Notes under the pieces: model-generated | Seen by the model: the letters and a program-made list of their open reading frames with translations, nothing else | Told to the model about the DNA's origin: nothing | The model's database searches: none | Shown here: positions 1 through 5,445 of the stretch, in pieces | How positions within the stretch are numbered: the first letter of the stretch is position 1 | How the letters are laid out: the number at the start of each line of letters is the position of its first letter | Translations under genes and position numbers: made by a program | Origin: Gp6-AA40 sp046732795 | Lineage (GTDB): Bacteria; Acidobacteriota; Vicinamibacteria; Vicinamibacterales; UBA2999 | Reading direction: 5' to 3' | Assembly (NCBI GenBank): GCA_046732795.1 | Contig: JBKPNV010000285.1 | Location: 1 to 5,445 of the forward strand | Length of the DNA stretch: 5,445 bases

Positions 1-2366
1 ATCAGTCCGATCAGCGCATCGGCGTCGAGATTGAACCGCTCCGACATGGCGTTAATCGTCGCTTCGTTGTTCTTCGCAACGGCCATGATGGCGACGCGCC
101 CGAGTTGAACGATACGCGTGGGATTCTCTTCGGATGGAGTAGGAGCCTGGGGAGACTCGATCTCGAGCGCATCGACCGCGAGGTCAACGCTACCTTCCGG
201 TGAACTGACGCTCCCGGCGCCTTTGGCCGTCAGTGTCTGCACGTCGCCGCGGATACGCTGACCATTGGGCAATAACAGACCGACGAGCCGCACTCCCTTC
301 GACTGGAGATCAAAGGTGTACGTTCTGCGATCGAGGTTGTACGTCGCTGTCGCCGTCAGCCGGCCAGGTTGATCGGGCTGCGGCTTGTCGATGACGAGCT
401 CGGTGACCGTTAGTTCACGTCCGTCGAGACGGATATTCGCGTTGAGCGTGCCAATCGTCTCGTCGTACGCGATGAGGTCAGAGCCCTGTGCCGTGAATTC
501 CGCCATCGGCCGCGACGTCGTTCCGGTAACAGTGCCGCGGACGGTGAGCGTGCCGGAAGCCGGCACGCCGGCTTGATTCATCGCCTCGAGCAGCGATTGC
601 AGCGACAGATTGTCGCTGGAGACGTTCAGAGCGATTTGCTGGCTCTGGCCGAGGCCGACGCGCCCGTCGAGATGAGCCGTTGCTTGTTCCCAGGTTATGT
701 CCGCTCGGGTAATCGTGATCGCGCGCGGCTCGTACGCGGCTTCGACGTTCAACGCGAGCCCTTCTGCTGTGCCCACCTTGAGTGCCGGGGCCGTGATGGT
801 GGTCGTTGCGGTTGGCGCGTCGATCGCTCCGCCGAGGCGCGCGGTGATGTCGATACCTCCATTGACCGGTGTCGGCAGCAGCGATCCGCGCGGCTTTCCG
901 GTCAGCGCCTCGATCGAAGCGGTCAACGTTCCGACGTCGGCCGAGCTCCCGGTGACGTCGCCGTGCAGGCGGCGGTCGCTCGTGACTGCGACGGTTCCAT
1001 TGACTTCAGCGCCGGGGACCGCGATCTTCAGAAATTGCGCCTCCAGGCGTCCGCCGTCTCCACGCGCAACGATGCGGCCACTGAGCGGCATTGCCGAACG
1101 CGACGTCGCCGACGCCGTCGGCCGCAGTGTGGCGTCGGCCGCGGCTTTCGCTTTCAGGTAGTCGAGCCCGGGCCATGCAGCCTGGAGCGTGCCATTGACG
1201 CGCGTGGCGGCAACAACGTTCAGCCGAAGCCCTCGCATCACGGCTCCGGCATCCACGTCGCTGATGTCGGCCTGCACACGCGATTGGCCGGCGTCATCGA
1301 GCGCGAGTGTGCCGTTACCCGTGACATGACCCCACGGTGCCCGGACCTGCAAGGACGAGACGGCGGCCTGCCGCGTCGCGAGATCGTACGTGGCATCTGC
1401 CTGCAGCTGAACATCGCGAAGCTCGCGATACTGGAGATCTGATCCGGATACGTGCGCCTCAATCGCTGGCGTCGAGAGCGGTCCCTTCGCCGTCGCGTCA
1501 ATGCTGACCGATCCGCTCACTGGCTCGCCCAGCTTCGCCACGCCGGCGACCGCCATCGTATCGAGGTTGGACTTCAATGCGAGGTCGGCCACCGGCGCAT
1601 CGAACCCGGTGATGGTTCCGGTCAGGCTGGCGTGCGACCCGGTTGTATTCACGTCGAGCCGCTCGATGGACACATCGTCTTTACCCAGATCGATCTGCCC
1701 GTTCAATTGATCGATCACGGCTTCGCGATCCCGCACGCGCACATCACCGCGAGCGGCTTCCAGCCGAATCTCGTGGCGGCCGGTCACCTCGTTTCCGCTG
1801 ACGTCAACCGAGGAGAACGGGAGCTGGGCGTCGATCTGCTGCGCGCGGTTCTCGTAGCGAACGCGGGCTCGATCGATCTTCAGAGACGACACGAGATAGT
1901 CGAGCGCCTTCCGTGGTTCGTTGGGATCGGATGGCGGACTGGGCAGGTTGTTGCGACCTTGTTCGTCGACGACGTAGTGGATGTCGATGTCGTCCACCGT
2001 GCCCGACTGCACGACGTAGCGACCGCGCAGCAGTTGCACCAGACTGAGATCGATCTGAGCGCGCCCGATGGTGGCGAAGACGGGCGCGTCTGGCCAAGCG
2101 GTGGAGCGAACGCGAACGTTCCGCAGGTTGACCGACGCGTTCAGCACGTTGTAGCCGAGCTGGTCGGTGCTGAATTCGATCTGCTCACGCGCGAGGAGCG
2201 CGACGACTTTCTCGGTAACGTAGCGACGTACCGGCGGCGTGTGAACCGCGATCAGCGCGATGATCAGGAGCGCGCAGATGACACCGGCAAATATCCCAAG
2301 TCCGCGAAAGAACCTGCGACGGTGCCTCGGTCGATTGCTGTCTTCAGCTGAGTCGCTGTCTTCCAC
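1..2366 (-). CDS. AsmA/TamB-like envelope protein, N-terminal 788 codons (C-terminus beyond left edge)
   Basis: The frame is open from a GTG at 2366-2364 to the left edge, 788 codons with no stop. Residues 1-21 are charged and Arg-rich, and 22-41 form one hydrophobic helix (GLGIFAGVICALLIIALIAV). Next comes HTPPVRRYV, a typical opening of AsmA/TamB-type proteins, anchoring it in the inner membrane with a large periplasmic part. The rest is beta-rich and Gly/Thr/Asp-rich with degenerate repeats, for example near residues 285-315, 500-543 and 605-645, where a 'G-x-x-x-x-P-x-A-x-x-x' pattern recurs. Relatives form long periplasmic bridges that move lipids, or help assemble proteins, at the outer membrane; the exact role here is inferred. 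Family members are often 1,200-1,500 residues, so roughly half is seen. The start is the only GTG/ATG between the upstream in-frame stop (near 2453) and the membrane helix; no strong ribosome-binding site is visible. DUF748/AsmA_2-type proteins are the main alternative. Confidence 0.85.
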   Translation of the reverse strand, partial: MEDSDSAEDSNRPRHRRRFFRGLGIFAGVICALLIIALIAVHTPPVRRYVTEKVVALLAREQIEFSTDQLGYNVLNASVNLRNVRVRSTAWPDAPVFATIGRAQIDLSLVQLLRGRYVVQSGTVDDIDIHYVVDEQGRNNLPSPPSDPNEPRKALDYLVSSLKIDRARVRYENRAQQIDAQLPFSSVDVSGNEVTGRHEIRLEAARGDVRVRDREAVIDQLNGQIDLGKDDVSIERLDVNTTGSHASLTGTITGFDAPVADLALKSNLDTMAVAGVAKLGEPVSGSVSIDATAKGPLSTPAIEAHVSGSDLQYRELRDVQLQADATYDLATRQAAVSSLQVRAPWGHVTGNGTLALDDAGQSRVQADISDVDAGAVMRGLRLNVVAATRVNGTLQAAWPGLDYLKAKAAADATLRPTASATSRSAMPLSGRIVARGDGGRLEAQFLKIAVPGAEVNGTVAVTSDRRLHGDVTGSSADVGTLTASIEALTGKPRGSLLPTPVNGGIDITARLGGAIDAPTATTTITAPALKVGTAEGLALNVEAAYEPRAITITRADITWEQATAHLDGRVGLGQSQQIALNVSSDNLSLQSLLEAMNQAGVPASGTLTVRGTVTGTTSRPMAEFTAQGSDLIAYDETIGTLNANIRLDGRELTVTELVIDKPQPDQPGRLTATATYNLDRRTYTFDLQSKGVRLVGLLLPNGQRIRGDVQTLTAKGAGSVSSPEGSVDLAVDALEIESPQAPTPSEENPTRIVQLGRVAIMAVAKNNEATINAMSERFNLDADALIGL

Positions 2367-2372
2367 AGCTGA
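2337..2372 (-). repeat. Imperfect tandem duplication spanning the start of the TamB-like gene
   Basis: On the minus strand, TCAGCTGTGGAAGACAGC (2372-2355) is followed after three bases by TCAGCTGAAGACAGC (2351-2337). The copies differ by one in-frame 3-base gap, so the peptide repeats as E-D-S / A-E-D-S. The GTG start lies inside the first copy. It looks like a local replication-slippage duplication; a functional meaning is not evident. Confidence 0.6.
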
Positions 2373-2606
2373 ACGCTCGGTGCAATAGGCGCTCCATTGC
2401 GTATCCCTACACTCGCGAGGACGAATCGCACACGCGCGTTCTCGGACGAGCTACGAGCAGCCGCCAGCTTTACCAACTTTCCAGCCCGTCGGGACGATGG
2501 GAAAACGGCAGGTCGACGGGTTGTTAGGTTTTGCGTGTCCCGCACTGAGGGTGTATGGAAGCCTCTGGACCCTTTCCGTCTGTCATCGCGCCTCGGGGAA
2601 TCCGTC
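2367..2606. other. Divergent intergenic region, no gene recognised
   Basis: About 240 bases separate the TamB-like gene (leftward) from the sigma-factor remnant (rightward). It should carry the promoter of the TamB-like gene and the old promoter of the remnant. I see no convincing -35/-10 pair, riboswitch or terminator. Weak candidates only: TTGGTA with a 17-base spacer on the minus strand near 2475, and TTGTTA on the plus strand near 2521. A 17-codon minus-strand reading frame (2397-2344) overlaps the GTG start in another frame and looks accidental. Confidence 0.4.
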
Positions 2607-3010
2607 GCCAACATCGACCAGACCATCGACTACGTCGCGCTCCGGCGCGACATCGCACGAGTTGTCGATCGCCTGTGCCCGAACTGGAGAGGCGACAAAC
2701 GCGACCACCTCGTCCAGGCCGCGCTTCTTCGAGTGATGCACATCGTAGAACGCCGAGTGTCGGGTGAAGGCAGTCGAGCGTGCTCGTCGACGAATTGCGG
2801 CGGATACGGCGACGCCGCGAAACCGATCTTCACGAAGAGGCCGCGCTCGTGGCCCGCGAGAAAGCGGATCCGGAACGCACCGCTCAGCACGGCAGGTCGG
2901 TGGAAAGATCGACCGCACGGCCACAGACGCAGCCTGCGCGCAAGCGTGGCGTGTGCACGAGATGTGGCTTCACCGGCGATTTACATCGCCGAGGAACGAT
3001 TCCCGCTCCC
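2607..3010 (+). pseudogene. Decayed sigma-70-family (ECF-like) RNA polymerase sigma factor
   Basis: No single frame encodes a complete protein, but successive frames give consecutive pieces of one sigma-factor type. In the frame containing 2604, region 2 begins with ALRRDIARVVDRLCPNW and continues with RDHLVQAALLRVMHIVERR, the core-polymerase-binding part. Near 2775-2780 the reading jumps to the frame of 2780: VLVDELRRIRRRRETDL, then ADPERTAQ. The aromatic 'SSYLWRVAY'-like stretch expected between these pieces is missing, so a deletion of a few tens of bases with a frame change is inferred. Near 2885-2892 the frame shifts again to RQVGGKI. The region-4 part is weak: PARKRGV, then possibly IYIAEE in yet another frame. 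The usual C-terminal 'KRAENLVYRGLADLR' signature was not found. Intact relatives are about 180-200 residues. The remnant ends just short of the convergent GntR gene. The family assignment comes from remembered motifs, and the many lesions make a sequencing error unlikely. Confidence 0.7.
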
Positions 3011-3016
3011 GTGATG

Positions 3017-3790
3017 CTAGGTCGTCGACACGTTGATCAGCGCGCCGCCGGGCACGCGGCTCAGCGCGTTGTTGTCGGACAACGCCCCTTCGAGGGCTCG
3101 GCGGGCGATGAACGTGTGTTCGCGAGCCAGGCTCTCGGCCCGCGTGCCCTGACGCAGGCTGATTGCCTCGATGATCGAGCCGTGGTGCAGGTTGGCGATC
3201 GCGAGCATCTCGTCGGAGTTGGGCAGCACCGACGTCGGAAACACCATTGCGCTGGGCGAGGCGAATGGCAGCGAGCTGACCTGTTCGATGCTACGTCGCA
3301 GCATCACGCTCTTGGACAGATCGACCAGCGCGGCATGAAACGCCTCGTTGGAATCCATGTACTCGGAGAGTGAATCGATTGTCAGGCTCTTCAGGGCGCG
3401 CATCTGCGCTCCCAGCTTGCGCAGCTGATCGAGCTCCGATACGTCAACCAATCGCTCGGCCGCCAGCCGCGCCGCCGTCCCCTCGAGCACGGCACGCACT
3501 TCAATCGCGTCGAGCACTTCCGCGATCGTGAACTTCCGGACGGCGAAACCCCCTGTCGGCACCACGTCGAGAAAGCCGATGTGCGCAAGTCGCTCGAGCG
3601 CAAGACGAATGGGCGTTCTCGACATGCCGAGTCTCGCCACCAGCGGCAGCTCCGAGATGCGGTCGCCGCGCTCGAACTCGCCCAGCAGCAGCATCTCGCG
3701 CAACCCGATGAACGCGCGGGCTATCTGCGAGGCGACATCGCCCGTGCGCCCTGCCTGGTCTCGGGTAAAAGGGACAGGTGGCTTCGACAT
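3017..3790 (-). CDS. GntR-family transcriptional regulator, FadR/FCD subfamily
   Basis: This complete 257-residue protein has the usual length for the subfamily. Residues about 20-88 form the winged helix-turn-helix, with LREMLLLGEFERGDRISE followed by the recognition segment MSRTPIRLALERLAHIGFL and the wing VVPTGGFAVRKF. Residues about 90-235 are the all-helical FCD ligand domain: R98 and E103 in VRAVLEG, then NEAFHAAL, HHGSIIEAI and the closing AREHTFIARRAL. Three histidines at expected metal-ligand positions are present (H152, H203, H225). The usual Asp of the D-x-x-x-H motif is Asn148, a substitution also seen in other FCD proteins. Such regulators bind small carboxylic acids or sugar acids and usually repress nearby catabolic genes; no such gene lies in the window, so the target is unknown. 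AGGA at 3802-3799 lies 8 bases before the ATG and supports this start. A large dyad just upstream could be its own operator. Confidence 0.93.
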   Translation of the reverse strand: MSKPPVPFTRDQAGRTGDVASQIARAFIGLREMLLLGEFERGDRISELPLVARLGMSRTPIRLALERLAHIGFLDVVPTGGFAVRKFTIAEVLDAIEVRAVLEGTAARLAAERLVDVSELDQLRKLGAQMRALKSLTIDSLSEYMDSNEAFHAALVDLSKSVMLRRSIEQVSSLPFASPSAMVFPTSVLPNSDEMLAIANLHHGSIIEAISLRQGTRAESLAREHTFIARRALEGALSDNNALSRVPGGALINVSTT

Positions 3791-4146
3791 GCCGGTAATC
3801 CTACCCTAGCCCGTTGTGCAGACTCGAATGCGAATTTGTATTCGTTGCGACGAGCGCACAACGGGCTGCCGCGCGAAGCGCGACGAGAGATACAGAACCA
3901 GCCAGTCAGGCTGCCGGATCAGGGCGACGGCCTGGTCCTTAGACATTCCTCACGAGAGGCGCATCGCGCAGTCAGTCCTGGATTCGATATCTGCGACGAC
4001 AACGTTCGGACATCGGCTCTTCTACACGTCTCGTCTTGCCGGAGAGCCCGAAGAAGGTGTGGCCGACATACACCTGCATCCTGCGCTTCCGCGATCCGAT
4101 GGAGCGTTCTTCAGGTGTCATTCTGATCAAGTGATCGTGCCCAACG
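3791..4146. other. 356-base region without a recognised gene; hairpin-rich near the GntR gene
   Basis: This stretch lies downstream of the barrel gene and upstream of the regulator, both on the minus strand. Its 3808-3938 part holds four consecutive inverted repeats: the 60-base composite dyad; CGCGC-GAA-GCGCG (3870-3882); CAGCC-AGTCA-GGCTG (3899-3913); and GGATCAGG / CCTGGTCC around a 7-base loop with one G-T mismatch (3916-3938). The 3939-4146 part shows no structure I can name. Two small minus-strand reading frames, 46 codons (3946-3806) and 49 codons (4121-3972), match no family I know and lack well-spaced ribosome-binding sites. No clear Rho-independent terminator follows the barrel gene, because none of the hairpins is followed by a T-run. 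Confidence 0.5.
3808..3867. promoter_or_regulatory. 60-base composite palindrome upstream of the GntR gene (candidate operator or leader structure)
   Basis: The outer arms AGCCCGTTGTGC (3808-3819) and GCACAACGGGCT (3856-3867) are a perfect 12-base inverted repeat. Inside, CGAAT (3831-3835) and ATTCG (3840-3844) are a second inverted repeat around TTGT. Both share exactly the same centre, between 3837 and 3838. The 11 bases between outer and inner arms on each side do not pair. The near outer arm ends 17 bases before the regulator's ATG and 5 bases before its AGGA. It could be an operator for autoregulation, or fold in RNA as a stem with a large internal loop. The function is inferred; the symmetry is directly visible. 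Confidence 0.5.
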
Positions 4147-5358
4147 TCAACCACCAAACGAGTAGTCGAACGTGACGGTGGGTACCCAGCTCGCGTTGAG
4201 ACCGACATCCGTGATCGGTCGCAGCACATTTGCCGTCAGCAGCCACGTTCCCGACACATTCCACTTGAACCCCCCGACGACGACGATGCGATCCGTGGTC
4301 TCTTCGACCCCCGTCAATCTCACCGTATCGACGCCGATGAGGCGCGGGTGCGGGAGGGTGGTCGATACGAGCCGCCCCAACCCTTCGACACGTCGCCCGA
4401 AGAATTCACCGACAACAGTGAAGCGGGGTGCGGCCGCGACCGTCAGCGCCGCGCCGTAGCCCAGTGCGTTCGAGACTCCGTGCAGCACGTAGGACAACTC
4501 GCCGTGAAATCCGACGCGTTCGCCTTCCGCCGAGCCGATGACGCGGGGAGCGAAACTCAGTTCGCCCGCTCCCAAGAGATTCGTTTCGTCACCGGTCGGA
4601 AATCGTGTCTCGGCGCCCAGGCTCACTCCGCTCGCCCCTTCGCGATACACGTTGTATTTGACGCGTGCCACGATGTCGCCAATTCCCGAGGCGGAAGCCG
4701 CGCCCGTCGCTTGCAGGAAGGATTGGCCCCGATACGTGTCGAACCGTTCTCCCTGCACGTTCAGCCGCACGAACGGCACCGCGACACCGACGTCGAGACG
4801 ATCGGTGATGCCGTAGTTGCCGGTAACCGTCATCGCGTCCGTACGGATTCGCAACGAGACCGTCTCCACATCGAATGGCTGCGGGTCGCCGCGCAGGATG
4901 GCGGCGGTCGAGACAAGCGTGCCATCGCGGAGGTTGCGTCCATCGATGCTTTGATACAGCGTGCTTTGGTAACCGATACCGAACGAGGCGCGATTCTGTC
5001 CGGCTGTCAGCGATCGCTCGGTGTAGAACGGACCAAAGCTGTCGCTCGATCGAATAACGGTGCCGAGCGAGTTGTCCAGTCGATACGTGAAGCCACCGGA
5101 CGAGGAGGACACAGGCAATGTCGCGAGCTCCTGCGTCAGGAATGTCGCGATCGTGTCGCGCGTGGTGGCAGACGCCTCTGCATCACGATCGAAGTCCCCC
5201 GTGAGGATCGTCCGGTTCGTCAACAGAAATGACAGCACGTCAACGGTAGTCTGCTGGGCGCTGGCCGGAGTGCTGGACATCGCCAGCAGGGCGTACGTGG
5301 TCAGCGACCCTACCAGTTTCATTCGGCCCCGCGTCGTTCGGCCGCAAGTCATCGTCAT
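4147..5358 (-). CDS. Outer-membrane beta-barrel protein, MetA/transporter-like
   Basis: The product is 403 residues from the ATG at 5358. Residues 1-34 are a signal peptide: Arg/Lys-containing start, hydrophobic core LVGSLTTYALLAM, then signal-peptidase-I-type ending TPASA before QQ. The mature protein is beta-rich with alternating polar and hydrophobic residues. Motifs resemble the outer-membrane 'transporter / MetA-pathway of phenol degradation' group: FGPFYTERSLTAG (about 108-120), GITDRLDVGVAVP (183-195), GIGDIVARVKYN (225-236), TRFPTGDETNLLGAG (251-265) and GFKWNVSGTWLL (363-374). It ends FDYSFGG, so the terminal aromatic of the barrel is followed by two extra Gly. The family name implies no proven substrate; passive uptake or a structural role are both possible. 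GAGGTGAGG at 5370-5362 supports the ATG at 5358; the in-frame TTG at 5382 would overlap the preceding gene, and the ATG at 5322 would still leave a signal peptide. It is probably cotranscribed with the gene ending at 5369. Confidence 0.75.
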   Translation of the reverse strand: MTMTCGRTTRGRMKLVGSLTTYALLAMSSTPASAQQTTVDVLSFLLTNRTILTGDFDRDAEASATTRDTIATFLTQELATLPVSSSSGGFTYRLDNSLGTVIRSSDSFGPFYTERSLTAGQNRASFGIGYQSTLYQSIDGRNLRDGTLVSTAAILRGDPQPFDVETVSLRIRTDAMTVTGNYGITDRLDVGVAVPFVRLNVQGERFDTYRGQSFLQATGAASASGIGDIVARVKYNVYREGASGVSLGAETRFPTGDETNLLGAGELSFAPRVIGSAEGERVGFHGELSYVLHGVSNALGYGAALTVAAAPRFTVVGEFFGRRVEGLGRLVSTTLPHPRLIGVDTVRLTGVEETTDRIVVVGGFKWNVSGTWLLTANVLRPITDVGLNASWVPTVTFDYSFGG

Positions 5359-5361
5359 TCG

Positions 5362-5370
5362 CCTCACCTC
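5362..5370 (-). promoter_or_regulatory. Ribosome-binding site of the barrel gene, overlapping the upstream stop
   Basis: The minus strand reads GAGGTGAGG immediately before CGAATG. It contains two purine-rich Shine-Dalgarno cores, so ribosomes can start at the ATG at 5358 or at 5352. The first bases overlap the TGA stop (5371-5369) of the preceding gene, which suggests translational coupling of the two genes. Confidence 0.7.
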
Positions 5371-5445
5371 AAGCGCTCTCAAGCTTCTTCTTCCCTTTAT
5401 CTTTGTCCTTGTTCTTGTCTTTGTCTTTGTTTTTCTCTTTGTCGT
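5369..5445 (-). CDS. C-terminal end of a protein with a Lys/Asp-rich tail (partial, start beyond right edge)
   Basis: Only the last 24 complete codons and the TGA at 5371-5369 are inside the window. They encode alternating Lys with Asp, Asn or Glu (DKEKNKDKDKNKDKDKGKKK), then LESA and stop. Lys is spelled with both AAA and AAG, and Asp with both GAC and GAT, while the dipeptide pattern stays intact. This argues for a translated, selected tail rather than a random tract. The stop lies 10 bases before the barrel gene's ATG, so the two are probably one operon. Nothing identifies the function of the missing part; a highly basic/acidic flexible tail is all that can be described. Confidence 0.7.
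   Translation of the reverse strand, partial: DKEKNKDKDKNKDKDKGKKKLESA
5384..5443. repeat. Imperfect hexamer repeat (CTTTGT-like) encoding the Lys/Asp tail
   Basis: The plus strand shows degenerate copies of CTTTGT (CTTTAT, CTTTGT, CCTTGT, TCTTGT, CTTTGT, CTTTGT, TTTTCT, CTTTGT). Each copy corresponds to one Lys-plus-acidic/Asn dipeptide on the minus strand. Copy number may vary between strains by slippage; the substitutions between units suggest the array is not recent. Confidence 0.65.

Noticed and set aside
573..2351. Two long plus-strand reading frames (289 codons at 573-1442 and 299 codons at 1452-2351)
   Set aside because: Both lie antisense to the 788-codon TamB-like frame. Their products are Arg/His-rich and of no recognisable fold, whereas the minus-strand frame gives a membrane anchor and coherent beta-repeats.
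2344..2397. 17-codon ATG frame overlapping the start of the TamB-like gene
   Set aside because: It is out of frame with the membrane protein, short and without recognisable content; it most likely occurs by chance.
2607..3010. Programmed ribosomal frameshifting in the sigma-factor region
   Set aside because: Several changes in different directions, a missing internal segment and no slippery heptamer point to decay rather than a programmed event.
3808..3882. Integron attC-like recombination site
   Set aside because: The palindrome and the adjacent GCGCGAAGCGCG hairpin recall cassette-associated sites, but the paired GTTRRRY/RYYYAAC core sites in attC arrangement are absent and there is no cassette structure or integrase.
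3916..3938. Rho-independent terminator
   Set aside because: The 8-base stem with one mismatch is not followed by a T-run on either strand, so it does not fit an intrinsic terminator.
3581..4126. 181-codon plus-strand reading frame
   Set aside because: Its first part is the antisense of the GntR DNA-binding domain, and the rest shows no recognisable protein pattern or ribosome-binding site.
4348..5232. 294-codon plus-strand reading frame
   Set aside because: It is antisense to the barrel gene, which has a signal peptide, ribosome-binding site and family motifs. The plus-strand product is Arg-rich and resembles nothing known.
5359..5382. Upstream TTG start (5382) for the barrel protein
   Set aside because: It would overlap the end of the preceding gene and places the strong ribosome-binding site inside the coding region; the ATG at 5358 is better placed.

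Overview
The window is GC-rich and reads like a chromosomal stretch of a Gram-negative bacterium. The best guess is an Acidobacteriota of the Vicinamibacteria/Luteitalea type. That guess rests on remembered resemblance of three products to acidobacterial proteins: a TamB/AsmA-like envelope protein, a MetA-like outer-membrane barrel, and a small sigma factor with a 'LVDELRRIRRRRE' signature. No database search was possible, so the taxonomy is an inference.

Layout, left to right. Positions 1-2366 (minus) are the first 788 codons of a very large inner-membrane-anchored AsmA/TamB-like protein, whose C-terminal part lies beyond the left edge. It occupies almost half the window; the long plus-strand reading frames over it are antisense shadows. 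After about 240 bases without a recognised gene comes a plus-strand remnant of a sigma-70-like factor (about 2607-3010). It is recognisable only by piecing together frames, so it is called a pseudogene. It converges on a complete minus-strand GntR/FCD transcriptional regulator (3017-3790). Upstream of that regulator, 3791-4146 holds no recognised gene but has a striking composite palindrome and a run of hairpins close to its start codon. A complete minus-strand outer-membrane beta-barrel gene (4147-5358) follows. Just before it is the end of another minus-strand gene (5369 to the right edge) encoding a Lys/Asp-rich tail.

The right-hand pair is almost certainly one transcription unit: 10 bases separate stop and start, and the ribosome-binding site of the barrel gene overlaps the stop codon of its partner. 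The TamB-like protein and the barrel protein both belong to envelope biology, but nothing in the sequence links them functionally. The target of the GntR regulator is not evident.

I found no CRISPR array, tRNA, rRNA, insertion sequence or defence system. The points most worth checking are the exactly symmetric dyad in front of the regulator, the decayed sigma factor, and the low-complexity tail of the right-edge protein.
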